Positions 41,440 to 50,209 of a DNA stretch of 58,058 bases are shown piece after piece. Origin of the DNA: DASUBV01 sp035532295 (GTDB lineage Bacteria > Actinomycetota > Actinomycetes > Streptosporangiales > Streptosporangiaceae); the NCBI GenBank assembly GCA_035532295.1, contig DATKRH010000283.1, positions 1-58,058 on the forward strand, given 5' to 3'. The notes under the pieces are model-generated. The model did not search any database. It saw only the letters and a program-made list of their open reading frames with translations, and was not told where the DNA came from. The translations under genes were made by a program, and so were the position numbers. Every line of letters starts with the position of its first letter. Position 1 is the first letter of the stretch.

Positions 41440-43410
41440 ATGCCCGTGCCCTCTGTCTACCCCGACCTGGAGCCGCTGCTCCCGCTGGTCCGCAAGCCCA
41501 TTCAGTACGTGGGCGGCGAGCTCAACTCGGTGGTGAAGGACTGGGACCGCGCGGCGGTCCGCTGGGCGCTGATGTACCCGGACGCCTACGAGGTGGGCGT
41601 GCCGAACCAGGGCATCCAGATCCTGTACGAGGTCCTGAACGAGCGCGACGACGTGCTGGCCGAGCGCACGTACAGCGTCTGGCGCGACCTCGAGGCGCTC
41701 ATGCGCGAGCACGGGGTTCCCCAGTTCACCGTGGACGGGCACCGCCCGGTCCGGGCCTTCGACGTGCTGGGCGTGAGCTTCGCGACCGAGCTGTGCTACA
41801 CGAACCTGCTGAGCGCGCTGGACCTGGCCGGGATCCCGCTGTCGGCGGCCGACCGCGGGCCAGAGGACCCGATCGTGCTGGCCGGGGGGCACGCGGCCTT
41901 CAACCCGGAGCCGATCGCGGAGTTCATCGACGGCGCCGTGCTCGGTGACGGTGAGCAGGCGGTGCTGACCATCACCGACCTGATCAGGGACTGGAAGCAG
42001 GCCGGGCGCCCCGGCGGCCGCGAGGGCCTGCTCCTGCGGCTCGCCACGGCCGGCGGCGTCTACGTGCCGCGCTTCTACGACGTCGAGTACCTGCCTGGCG
42101 GTGCGATCGGCAAGGTCATGCCGAACCGGCCGGGCGTGCCGCGCGGCGTGGCCAAGCACACCGTTATGGACCTGGACTCCTGGCAGTACCCGGCCAAGCC
42201 GGTGGTGCCGATCGCGGAGTCCGTGCACGAGCGGTTCAGCGTGGAGATCTTCCGCGGCTGCACGAGGGGCTGCCGGTTCTGCCAGGCCGGCATGATCACC
42301 CGGCCGGTCCGCGAGCGCTCGATCACGGCCATCGGCGACATGGTCGAGAGGGGCCTGCAGGCCAGCGGCCTGGGCGAGGTCGGCCTGCTCTCGCTGTCCA
42401 GCGCGGATCACAGCGAGATCAACGAGATCGCCATTGACCTGGCCGACCGCTACGAGGGCACGAACACCAGCCTGTCCCTGCCATCGACCCGAGTGGACGC
42501 GTTCAACGTCACGCTGGCCAACGAGCTCAGCCGTAACGGACGCCGCTCGGGACTCACCTTCGCCCCTGAGGGCGGCACCGACCGGATCCGCAAGGTGATC
42601 AACAAGATGGTCACCGAGGAAGACCTGATCAAGACCGTCAGCACGGCCTATGCCAACGGCTGGCGGCAGGTGAAGCTCTACTTCATGTGCGGCCTGCCCA
42701 CCGAGACCGATGAGGACGTCGTGGCGATCGCGCGGGTCGCGCGGCGGGTCATCGAGGCGGGCCGGGCCGTCAGCGGCCGCAAGGACATCCGCTGCACGGT
42801 CTCGATCGGCGGTTTCGTGCCCAAGCCGCACACGCCGTTCCAGTGGGCGGCGCAGTGCGATGACAAGGTCGTGGATGCCCGGCTGCGGGCCCTCGGCGAC
42901 GCGCTGCGCGCCGACCGAGCCTACAGCCGGGCGATCGGCTTCCGCTATCACGACGGCAAGCCGTCGATGGTGGAGGGGCTGCTCTCGCGCGGCGACCGGC
43001 GGGTCGCCAAGGTGATCCGCCGGGCCTGGGAGGACGGCGCGAGGTTCGACGGCTGGAGCGAGAACTTCTCGTTCGAGCGGTGGGAGCGCTGCGCGGCGGT
43101 CGCACTGGCCGCCGACGACGTGGACCTGGCCTGGTACACGACCAGGGAGCGGCCCTACGGCGAGGTGCTGCCGTGGGATCACCTGGACGCCGGCCTGGAC
43201 CGGGACTGGCTGTGGCAGGACTGGATGGCCGCGATTGACCCGGAGCCCGCCGAGGTGGACGACTGCCGGTGGACGCCGTGCTTCGAGTGCGGGGTGTGCC
43301 CGGCGATGGACACCCAGATCGAGACCGGCCCGACCGGGCAGCGACTGCTGCCGCTGGCCGTCGTCGGCACCCCGTCGGCCCAGGCTCCCGGCGATGGCGG
43401 GCGAGCCTAG
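41440..43410 (+). CDS. TIGR03960-type radical-SAM protein with B12-binding-like domain
   Basis: A 656-residue protein of a family conserved across Actinobacteria and other phyla. The N-terminal ~200 residues resemble a cobalamin-binding Rossmann domain (DAYEVGVPNQGIQILYEVLN, VLAGGHAAFNPEPIAEFIDG). The 4Fe-4S cysteines C274, C278 and C281 lie in GCTRGCRFCQAG. GLTFAPEGGTDRIR and VKLYFMCGLPTETDED are typical downstream SAM elements. The C-terminus has another cysteine cluster (CFECGVCPAMDTQIE) that may hold a second cluster. The reaction is unknown to me; pairing with DUF2344 and RNase E suggests an RNA- or ribosome-related role. Stop overlaps the next start. Confidence 0.85.
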   Translation: MPVPSVYPDLEPLLPLVRKPIQYVGGELNSVVKDWDRAAVRWALMYPDAYEVGVPNQGIQILYEVLNERDDVLAERTYSVWRDLEALMREHGVPQFTVDGHRPVRAFDVLGVSFATELCYTNLLSALDLAGIPLSAADRGPEDPIVLAGGHAAFNPEPIAEFIDGAVLGDGEQAVLTITDLIRDWKQAGRPGGREGLLLRLATAGGVYVPRFYDVEYLPGGAIGKVMPNRPGVPRGVAKHTVMDLDSWQYPAKPVVPIAESVHERFSVEIFRGCTRGCRFCQAGMITRPVRERSITAIGDMVERGLQASGLGEVGLLSLSSADHSEINEIAIDLADRYEGTNTSLSLPSTRVDAFNVTLANELSRNGRRSGLTFAPEGGTDRIRKVINKMVTEEDLIKTVSTAYANGWRQVKLYFMCGLPTETDEDVVAIARVARRVIEAGRAVSGRKDIRCTVSIGGFVPKPHTPFQWAAQCDDKVVDARLRALGDALRADRAYSRAIGFRYHDGKPSMVEGLLSRGDRRVAKVIRRAWEDGARFDGWSENFSFERWERCAAVALAADDVDLAWYTTRERPYGEVLPWDHLDAGLDRDWLWQDWMAAIDPEPAEVDDCRWTPCFECGVCPAMDTQIETGPTGQRLLPLAVVGTPSAQAPGDGGRA

Positions 43411-44456
43411 TGGCGGCCCGCCCGATGCCCACCTCACCGCCACCGCCACCAGCGGTTCAGCGGCTGAGCATCAGGTACGCTAAACGTAGCAGGATGCGTT
43501 TTGCGAGCCACAGGGACATCGCGCGTGCGATTGAACGGGGAGTGCGGAAGGCCGGGCTGCCGGTCGCTTATTCCGCTGGCTTCTCACCGCATCCCAAGAT
43601 CTCGTACTCGGGCGGGGCGCCGACTTGCGCGTCCAGCGAGGCCGAGTACCTGGAGATCTCCCTCACGGGGAGCTGCGATCCGAAGGACGTGCGAGACCGG
43701 CTGGACGCAGCACTGCCAGTGGGGATCGACGTGATCGAGGTGACGGACCTGGCCGTGGCGCCGGAAGCGCTACGGCTGGAGGCCTCGCACTGGCAGGTTG
43801 TCCTGCCCGGTGTCGCGCCAGCGGACGCGGACCGGGCAGTGCAGGAGTTCCTCGCCGCGGACACCGCGGCGGTGGATCGCCTGACGAGTAAGGGAGTTCG
43901 GCGGCTCGACACCCGTGCCGCCGTGCTGTCGATGGAGCTAGACCGGCGTGCCGCGCAGGAGCGGGGCGCCGGGTGTGCGATACTTCGAATGGTTGTTCGG
44001 CACATGACACCTGCCGTCCGACCCGATGACATCCTGGTTGCGCTCCGCCGTATGTCGGCTCTCGCGCCGTCGTCACCACCGCTGGTGACGCGGCTGGCGC
44101 AGGGGCCGGTTGCGCTGGAGGCAAGCACCGCCGTTGGGGCAAGCACCGCCGTTGGGGCTAGTAGGCCCGGAGCTTCCGGGCTGGCTGAGCCTTCCGGGCC
44201 GTCAGGGCCCGAAGTGCCGGCCGGACCCGCGGCGAGCGTGCCCCAGCAGCACGGCTGGAGCGCTGACCAGGGACAGGAAAAGGCAACGCGCCTGGATGCG
44301 GGAAGCGCCGGATTGACGTGCGCCGCACCAGAGAGCGCGTACGAACAGCTCCCGCGTGGCGCGGAGCGGTCAGCGATGGCCGACAGCGCCCGGGAGCCTG
44401 ACGGGAGAGATCGCCCGCATGCTCGAGATCGAGCGACAGAGCAAGGAAGTAACTGA
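43410..44456 (+). CDS. DUF2344 (TIGR03936) protein, partner of the radical-SAM protein
   Basis: The first ~225 residues are the DUF2344 domain: RLSIRYAKRSRMRFASHRDIARAIERGVRKAGLPVAYSAGFSPHPKISY, then the SEAEYLEISLTG and LRLEASHWQVVLPGV blocks. In some bacteria this domain is fused to the radical-SAM protein encoded upstream, supporting joint function. The last ~120 residues are low complexity and include a tandem ASTAVGASTAVG from an 18-bp DNA repeat. GTG 43410 (overlapping the previous TAG) is used; ATG 43425 is an alternative. The last 38 nt overlap RNase E in another frame. Confidence 0.8.
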   Translation: MAARPMPTSPPPPPAVQRLSIRYAKRSRMRFASHRDIARAIERGVRKAGLPVAYSAGFSPHPKISYSGGAPTCASSEAEYLEISLTGSCDPKDVRDRLDAALPVGIDVIEVTDLAVAPEALRLEASHWQVVLPGVAPADADRAVQEFLAADTAAVDRLTSKGVRRLDTRAAVLSMELDRRAAQERGAGCAILRMVVRHMTPAVRPDDILVALRRMSALAPSSPPLVTRLAQGPVALEASTAVGASTAVGASRPGASGLAEPSGPSGPEVPAGPAASVPQQHGWSADQGQEKATRLDAGSAGLTCAAPESAYEQLPRGAERSAMADSAREPDGRDRPHARDRATEQGSN

Positions 44457-47400
44457 CGGACCGGCCGAGGCTGGTGAGGAAAATGGAGGCCAGGGCCGCA
44501 AGCTGCTGGGCAGGGCTCGCCGTGCGGTGAGCCGCCCGGCGGGGCCGCCCGATGCCGATGCCGGCCCGGCGGCTGGACCGCCTGCCGGCCAGGCTGCACA
44601 GGCCGGTCAGGCCAGTCAGTCCGGCGACGCCGGACCTGGCCTAGCCGCCGCCGGTGGTTCTGACGCACCCGCCGGTGTCGGCGCCACCGGGACTGGTCGC
44701 GGCCGCGGCCGGGCCAGGTCGACGACGGCCCGGTCACCAGCCGAGGCCCAGTCACCGGAGGCCCAGTCACCGGAGGCCCAGGCGTCGGCGACTGGACCGG
44801 AAACGGCAGGAGACGCGCCGCCGCCCAAGCGGCGTCGGACGCGTCAGCCCGCCGGAGCCGCCAGCGCGGCGGGCTCCGACCAGTCGGCCAGCGTCAGCCC
44901 GGCAGCCAGCGCGAGCCCGGCAGCCGGCGCCAGCCAGCCGGACAGCGCGAGCCAGCCAGGCGGCGCCAGCCCAGCGAGCGGCGCCAGCCCGTCGGGGAGC
45001 GCCGGTCAGCGTGACGGCGGCGGCGAGTCGGCCGACGGCGGCACGGCAGCCGCGTCGGTTGCGGCCCCGGCGGTGCCGGCGGCCACGTTCCAGCCGCCCG
45101 TGGTGATCTTCCAGCCGCCGGCCATCGGCGCGGCGAGTCCGCCCGCCGGCGGCACGAGCAGGCGGCGCAAGGACGCGGCTGAGGCCGACGAGCCCGTCGC
45201 GGACGCCACCGGTGACAGGCCCGGTGATGACAGGCTGGCCCACGCCGGCGGCGAGCCAGATGAGGACGGCGAGACCGGCCCCCGGCGCCGGCGCCGGGGC
45301 GGCCGGGGACACGGCAAGGGCCGCGGCGGGGCAGACGAGGCGGCCGACGGTGCCGTCGAGGCCGCCGACCAGCAGGCCGAGGCCCGCGAGACCACTGACG
45401 GCGGACCCGGCCAGGCGGCGGACGGCGCCGAGGGCGACGACGGGTCCGGCACGGGCCCCCGGCGCCGCAGGCGCAGGCGCCGGAGCGGCGCAGGGGGCGA
45501 TAACGGCGACGTGACGCCCGACGAGCCGGCCAACACCGTCGTGCATGTGCGCCCCGCCAGGGCCGCGGCCCCGGTGACCGATGTCACCGACGTCCGGGGG
45601 GTCCGGGGATCGACTCGGCTGGAGGCCAAGCGGCAGCGCCGGCGCGAGGGGCGTGAGACGGGGCGCCGCCGCCCGCCGATCATCACCGAGTCCGAGTTCC
45701 TCGCCCGCCGTGAGGCGGTGCAGCGGCTCATGGTGGTCCGCCAGCGCGGGGACCGGACCCAGATCGCGGTGCTGGAGGACGGCGTCCTCGTCGAGCACTA
45801 CGTCGACAAGGCCAGCCACCAGTCCTACGTCGGCAACGTCTACCTCGGCAAGGTGCAGAACGTGCTGCCCTCGATGGAGGCGGCGTTCGTCGACATCGGC
45901 AAGGGCCGCAACGCCGTCCTGTACGCGGGCGAGGTTAACTTCGACGCCAGCGGCCTGGAGGGCGAGTCCAAGCGCATCGAGTCCGCGCTCAAGTCCGGCC
46001 AGCCCATCCTGGTGCAGGTCACCAAGGACCCGATCGGGCACAAGGGCGCCCGGCTGACCAGCCAGGTCAGCCTGCCGGGCCGGTACCTGGTCTACGTGCC
46101 CGGCGCCAGCATGACCGGGATCAGCCGCAAGCTCCCCGATACCGAGCGGGCCCGCCTCAAGCAGATTCTCAAGCAGGTCATGCCCGAGGGAGCGGGCGTC
46201 ATCGTCCGCACCGCCGCCGAGGGAGCCTCGGAGGAGGAACTCTCTCGCGATGTGTCCAGGCTGGCCGCGCAGTGGGAGGCCATCGAGCGCAAGGCCAAGA
46301 CGGCGACGGCGCCCGATCTCCTCTATAGCGAGCCAGACCTGACGATCAGGGTCGTCCGGGACATCTTTAACGAGGACTTCGGCCAGCTCGTCATCGCCAG
46401 CGACGGCGAGTGGGACATGGTGGACGAGTATGTCCGTTACGTGGCGCCGCATCTGGCCGAGCGGATGGAGCGCTGGGAGGACGACAAGGACGTCTTTGCC
46501 GCCCATCGCATCGACGAGCAGCTGGCCAAGGCCCTGGAACGCAAGGTCTGGCTGCCCAGCGGCGGCTCCCTGGTCATTGACAACACCGAGGCCATGACGG
46601 TCATCGACGTCAACACCGGCAAGTTCACAGGCCAGGGCGGCAACCTGGAACAGACCGTCACTCGCAACAACCTCGAGGCCGCCGAGGAGATCGTCCGCCA
46701 GTTGCGGCTGCGCGACGTCGGCGGGATCATCGTGATCGACTTCATCGACATGGTGCTGGAGAGCAACCGCGAGCTCGTGCTGCGGCGGCTGCTGGAATGC
46801 CTGGCCCGGGACCGGACCAAGCATCAGGTGGCCGAGGTGACCTCGCTCGGCCTGGTGCAGATGACGCGCAAGCGGGTCGGGTCTGGGCTGCTGGAGGCGT
46901 TCTCCGTGACCTGCGAGTGCTGCAACGGCCGGGGCGTGATCCTCTCGATGGAGCCGGTGGACCACACCCCCGGTCCCGGTCTCGGTCGCGGCGACGACGA
47001 TGGCCACGGCCGGGAAGACGGCAAGGCCAGGGGCGGTCGCGGGTCCCGGGGTGGCAAGCAGGCCAAGGGCGATGGATCCCGCGGCGGATCGGGCCGGGAC
47101 GGCGCGGGCGGCGTGCTCACCGCCAGTGCCGCGACCGCGGTCCTGGTCGGCGGCACAGCATCGGCTGGTACCGCACAGCCCGCCGATGCCGCGGTGCCCG
47201 CCGATACTGCGGTGCCCGCCGATGGCACGGCACCCGCGCGTCGCTCGGGCCGAGGTGGCCGCGGCCGCGCCGTCCGGAGCGCGGGCCCGGCGGAACAAGA
47301 CATCCCGGTCCAGGTCAGCCTGACCTCGGAGAGCCCGGCGCAGGCTAGTGCCGCACAGGACGTCAGCGCCGGCCACGACGCCAGTGCCGCACAGGACGCC

Positions 47401-47610
47401 AGTGCCGCACAGGACATCAGTGCCGTGCACGACAATGGAGCCCTCCCGGCCGAGAGCGGCGAGCCCGCCGATGACGGCGCGGCTCCCGCCGCGGCGGCCA
47501 GTCGGCGTCGTCGCCGGCCCCGTCAGCAGCCGGGACCCGAGGATACGCAGGACGCCGGAGCCGACCCGGCGCTCGTCGGGGACGCTGGAACGACCACTCC
47601 GGCGGGTTAA
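44419..47610 (+). CDS. rne: Ribonuclease E/G family endoribonuclease
   Basis: A 1063-residue RNase of the E/G type; degrades and processes mRNA and rRNA. The catalytic core is ~430-870: S1 domain from MVVRQRGDRTQIAVLEDG, 5'-sensor region, DNase-I-like domain with metal aspartates D730 (AMTVIDVNTG) and D774 (GIIVIDFIDM), and a Zn-link cluster TCECCNGRG (C832, C834, C835). Residues 1-430 and 870-1063 are Ala/Gly/Ser/Asp- and Arg-rich disordered arms, as in other actinobacteria where the scaffold flanks the core. ATG 44419 (GGGAGAG 8 nt upstream) overlaps DUF2344. DNA of the arms is full of short tandem repeats. Confidence 0.9.
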   Translation: MLEIERQSKEVTDGPAEAGEENGGQGRKLLGRARRAVSRPAGPPDADAGPAAGPPAGQAAQAGQASQSGDAGPGLAAAGGSDAPAGVGATGTGRGRGRARSTTARSPAEAQSPEAQSPEAQASATGPETAGDAPPPKRRRTRQPAGAASAAGSDQSASVSPAASASPAAGASQPDSASQPGGASPASGASPSGSAGQRDGGGESADGGTAAASVAAPAVPAATFQPPVVIFQPPAIGAASPPAGGTSRRRKDAAEADEPVADATGDRPGDDRLAHAGGEPDEDGETGPRRRRRGGRGHGKGRGGADEAADGAVEAADQQAEARETTDGGPGQAADGAEGDDGSGTGPRRRRRRRRSGAGGDNGDVTPDEPANTVVHVRPARAAAPVTDVTDVRGVRGSTRLEAKRQRRREGRETGRRRPPIITESEFLARREAVQRLMVVRQRGDRTQIAVLEDGVLVEHYVDKASHQSYVGNVYLGKVQNVLPSMEAAFVDIGKGRNAVLYAGEVNFDASGLEGESKRIESALKSGQPILVQVTKDPIGHKGARLTSQVSLPGRYLVYVPGASMTGISRKLPDTERARLKQILKQVMPEGAGVIVRTAAEGASEEELSRDVSRLAAQWEAIERKAKTATAPDLLYSEPDLTIRVVRDIFNEDFGQLVIASDGEWDMVDEYVRYVAPHLAERMERWEDDKDVFAAHRIDEQLAKALERKVWLPSGGSLVIDNTEAMTVIDVNTGKFTGQGGNLEQTVTRNNLEAAEEIVRQLRLRDVGGIIVIDFIDMVLESNRELVLRRLLECLARDRTKHQVAEVTSLGLVQMTRKRVGSGLLEAFSVTCECCNGRGVILSMEPVDHTPGPGLGRGDDDGHGREDGKARGGRGSRGGKQAKGDGSRGGSGRDGAGGVLTASAATAVLVGGTASAGTAQPADAAVPADTAVPADGTAPARRSGRGGRGRAVRSAGPAEQDIPVQVSLTSESPAQASAAQDVSAGHDASAAQDASAAQDISAVHDNGALPAESGEPADDGAAPAAAASRRRRRPRQQPGPEDTQDAGADPALVGDAGTTTPAG

Positions 47611-47929
47611 CAGGCCGGAAATGAGTTAATAGACTGGAAATATCAAGCTGGCAGAGGTTAGCTAGCTGCAGGGGGCCGCGTTTGCGGGCGGCCGGTCGGC
47701 TGGTTCGGCCGCCCGCCGCGGCCCGCGCAGTCTGATATCCTTTGTCGTCGGCGCATGGGATGGATCCGGTCGCACGTTGGCCGGATGGGCGGTGCGCGAC
47801 TTAGACAGGCCCCCTGCCACAGATTTGCTGCACCACAGAGTTCGCTGCCACACAGCGTTTGCTGCCACAGCGACGCTGAGTGGCAGCCCGGATCTGGCGG
47901 CGGGGCTGGCGCAAGGGAGAGAGTTCTCT
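47611..47929 (+). promoter_or_regulatory. rplU leader region with repeated CTGCCACA elements
   Basis: A 319-bp gap between rne and rplU, with no gene. CTGCCACA-like units recur at 47814, 47828, 47845 and 47862 (14-17-bp steps), followed by the inverse TGGCAG at 47881. The units could pair alternately with the inverse copy, giving switchable stems just before the AGGGAGAG ribosome site of rplU. Autoregulation by ribosomal protein L21 is possible but not shown. Confidence 0.4.
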
Positions 47930-48313
47930 GTGTACGCGATCGTGCGCTGTGGCGGCAGGCAGGAGAAGGCGTCGGTAGACGACGTCCTGACCGTTGACAA
48001 GCTCGCCGGCGATGTCGGATCCAGCGTGACGCTGCCCGCCGTGCTGGTCGTTGACGACGACAACGTGGTCAGCGACCCGGCGGCTCTCGGCCGTTACGAG
48101 GTCACCGCGGAGATCGTGGGTGCCGCCAGCGGCCCCAAGATCAACATGGTGCTCTACAAGAACAAGACCGGCTACCGGCGTCGGCTGGGCCACCGTCAGA
48201 AGTACACGCAGGTGCGGATCACCGGCATCAGCGACGGTCAGGGCAGCGGCAGCAAGGCGAGTTCCAGCAAGGCTAGCGCCAGCAAGGCCGGCGCCAGCTC
48301 CGGGAAGGACTGA
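47930..48313 (+). CDS. rplU: Ribosomal protein bL21
   Basis: A 127-residue large-subunit protein. Conserved VYAIVRCGGRQEKASV start, DNVVSDPAALGRYEVTAEIVG and the KYKNKTGYRRRLGHRQKYT-type rRNA-binding block (here VLYKNKTGYRRRLGHRQKYTQ). The final ~25 residues (SGSKASSSKASASKAGASSG) are an extra Ser/Lys-rich tail. GTG 47930, with AGGGAGAG upstream, replaces an earlier in-frame ATG whose product lacks conservation. One nt before rpmA. Confidence 0.93.
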   Translation: MYAIVRCGGRQEKASVDDVLTVDKLAGDVGSSVTLPAVLVVDDDNVVSDPAALGRYEVTAEIVGAASGPKINMVLYKNKTGYRRRLGHRQKYTQVRITGISDGQGSGSKASSSKASASKAGASSGKD

Positions 48314-48314
48314 G

Positions 48315-48605
48315 ATGGCACACAAGAAGGGCGCCTCGTCCAGCCGCAACGGTCGCGACTCCAACGCGCAGCGGCTCGGCGTCAAGCGGTTCGGCGGTGA
48401 GCAGGTCGGGGCGGGCGAGATCATCGTGCGCCAGCACGGCACTCACTTCCACCCGGGCGTCGGCGTCGGCCGGGGCGGGGACGACACGCTGTTCGCCCTC
48501 GTCAGCGGCAAGGTCGAGTTCGGGACCCGGCGGGGCCGCCGGGCCGTCAGCGTGGTTCCGGCGAAATCGCCGGCGACGCAGCCAGAGCCGGCGCAGGTCG
48601 GCTGA
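48315..48605 (+). CDS. rpmA: Ribosomal protein bL27
   Basis: A 96-residue protein at the peptidyl-transferase centre. N-terminus AHKKGASSSRNGRDSNAQRLGVKRFGGE is the classical form with no propeptide, and IIVRQHGTHFHPGVGVGRGGDDTLFAL follows. Directly downstream of rplU (ATG 48315), the normal L21-L27-Obg order. A strong hairpin separates it from obg. Confidence 0.95.
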   Translation: MAHKKGASSSRNGRDSNAQRLGVKRFGGEQVGAGEIIVRQHGTHFHPGVGVGRGGDDTLFALVSGKVEFGTRRGRRAVSVVPAKSPATQPEPAQVG

Positions 48606-48637
48606 GGCCCGCCTGCGGCAGCAGCGCCAGCAGCACC

Positions 48638-48671
48638 CGGAGGGGCGGGCCGGTGACGGCCCGCCCCTCCG
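48638..48671 (+). terminator. 14-bp perfect hairpin between rpmA and obg
   Basis: CGGAGGGGCGGGCC / GGCCCGCCCCTCCG with a 6-nt loop, 32 nt after the rpmA stop and 40 nt before the obg start. No T-tract. It probably attenuates or partly terminates the ribosomal-protein transcript, or stabilises its 3' end. Confidence 0.6.
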
Positions 48672-48711
48672 CGCATGCGGACGCCAGCAACGGAAAAAAG
48701 GGAGAATCGTC

Positions 48712-50073
48712 GTGGCGGAGTTCGCCGACCAGGCCGAGGTGCGGGTGCACGCCGGCGACGGCGGGCACGGCTGCGCCTCCATTCACCGGGAGAAGTTCAA
48801 GCCGCTCGGCGGCCCCAACGGGGGGAACGGCGGTCGCGGCGGGGACGTCATCCTCGATGTCGATCCCAGCGCGGTCACCCTGCTGGACTTCCACCGCCGC
48901 CCGGTCCGCCGGGCCGGCAACGGGACGCCGGGCTCCGGCAACCACCGCAATGGCGCCGAGGGCAGCGACCTGGTGCTGCGGGTGCCCGACGGGACCGTGG
49001 TCAAGACCGCGGACGGCACGGTGCTGGCCGACCTGACCGGCGCCGGAACCAGGTTCGTGGCCGTCACCGGGGGCCGCGGCGGCCTGGGGAACGCCGCCCT
49101 GGCGTCGTCTAAGCGGAAGGCGCCCGGCTTCGCGCTGCGCGGTGAGCCCGGTGCCGAGCAACTGCTCATCCTCGAGCTGAAGACGGTCGCCGACGCCGGC
49201 CTGGTCGGCTTCCCGAACGCCGGGAAGTCCTCGCTGATCGCCGCCATGTCCGCGGCCCGGCCGAAGATAGCCAACTACCCCTTCACGACGCTGATCCCGC
49301 ATCTGGGCGTCGTGGAGGCCGGCGAGGTGCAGTTCGTCGTCGCCGACGTACCCGGGCTGATTCCCGGCGCCAGCCAGGGCAAGGGCCTGGGCCTGGACTT
49401 CCTGCGCCACGTTGAGCGCTGCACCGTCTTCGTGCACGTCCTGGACTGTGCCACCGAGGAGCCGGGCCGCGACCCGATCAGCGACCTGGACGTCCTCGAG
49501 GCCGAACTGGCCGCCTACCAGCGGGAGACCGGCGCCGACATGTCGTCGCGGCCCAGGATCGTCGTCCTGAACAAGGTGGACGTGCCAGCCGCCCGTGAGC
49601 TCGCGGACATGGTCGCGCCCGAACTGCAGGCCCGCGGCCTGACCGTGTGCCAGGTATCGGCGGCGACCAGGGAGGGCCTGCGCGACCTCGCGTTCACCAT
49701 GGCGGCCGTCATCGCCGCCGAGCGCGCGGCCGCGCCGCCGCCGCAGCCCACCCGACTGGTCCTGCGGCCCCAGCCGGCCGCCGGGCCCGACTTCGAGGTC
49801 GTCCGGACCGGCGACAACAGCTTCGCGGTCCGCGGCCAGAAGCCCCTGAGGTGGATCCTGCAGACCGATTTCAGCAACGACGAGGCCGTTGGCTACCTGG
49901 CCGACCGGCTGGCCAAGCTGGGGATCGAGGAGGCGCTCGACCAGGCCGGCGCGGAGGCCGGGGCCGAGGTCCTGATCGGCCCGGAGGACAACGCCGTGGT
50001 CTTCGACTGGGATCCGAGCGTGTCGATCGGCCGCGGCTTCGGCCCGCGCGGCACCGACCGGCGGGTCGGCTGA
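48712..50073 (+). CDS. obgE: Obg/CgtA ribosome-assembly GTPase
   Basis: A 453-residue essential GTPase for 50S assembly and stress signalling. Glycine-rich Obg domain (GGPNGGNGGRGGDV, GRGGLGN), G1 GFPNAGKSS (~166), G3 DVPGLI, G4 NKVD, and a C-terminal OCT domain (FEVVRTGDNSFAVRGQKPLRW... VLIGPEDNAVVFDWDPSV). GTG 48712 follows AAAAAGGGAGAA. Linked to rplU-rpmA through a hairpin. Ends 52 nt before an AT-rich hairpin. Confidence 0.95.
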   Translation: MAEFADQAEVRVHAGDGGHGCASIHREKFKPLGGPNGGNGGRGGDVILDVDPSAVTLLDFHRRPVRRAGNGTPGSGNHRNGAEGSDLVLRVPDGTVVKTADGTVLADLTGAGTRFVAVTGGRGGLGNAALASSKRKAPGFALRGEPGAEQLLILELKTVADAGLVGFPNAGKSSLIAAMSAARPKIANYPFTTLIPHLGVVEAGEVQFVVADVPGLIPGASQGKGLGLDFLRHVERCTVFVHVLDCATEEPGRDPISDLDVLEAELAAYQRETGADMSSRPRIVVLNKVDVPAARELADMVAPELQARGLTVCQVSAATREGLRDLAFTMAAVIAAERAAAPPPQPTRLVLRPQPAAGPDFEVVRTGDNSFAVRGQKPLRWILQTDFSNDEAVGYLADRLAKLGIEEALDQAGAEAGAEVLIGPEDNAVVFDWDPSVSIGRGFGPRGTDRRVG

Positions 50074-50124
50074 CGGCCCCCAGCGGGCCGGGAGTTACGC
50101 CCGCGGCGCGGGCAAATAAAAAAA

Positions 50125-50147
50125 GCGCGCTACATTTGGTAGCGCAC
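50125..50147 (-). terminator. AT-flanked hairpin upstream of helR, T-tract on the minus strand
   Basis: Stem GCGCTAC (50127-50133) / GTAGCGC (50139-50145) with a 5-nt ATTTG loop. On the minus strand it is followed by seven T residues, an intrinsic-terminator pattern, yet no minus-strand gene ends here. The flanks are unusually AT-rich for this genome (50113-50200). On the plus strand it could be a weak obg terminator. Confidence 0.45.
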
Positions 50148-50209
50148 TAAACCACAAAAGAAGTCGTCACTCAGCTTTGACGCTTCATTTTATCGGGAAA
50201 GGGGCCCGG

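Noticed and set aside
41248..43449. 733-codon minus-strand open frame
   Set aside because: Antisense to the radical-SAM gene with its CxxxCxxC motif.
44767..47430. 887-codon minus-strand open frame
   Set aside because: Antisense shadow of RNase E; no family resemblance and no start context.
50101..50209. Rifamycin-associated promoter element before helR
   Set aside because: I looked for the known long GC inverted repeat used by rifamycin-inducible genes and did not find it.
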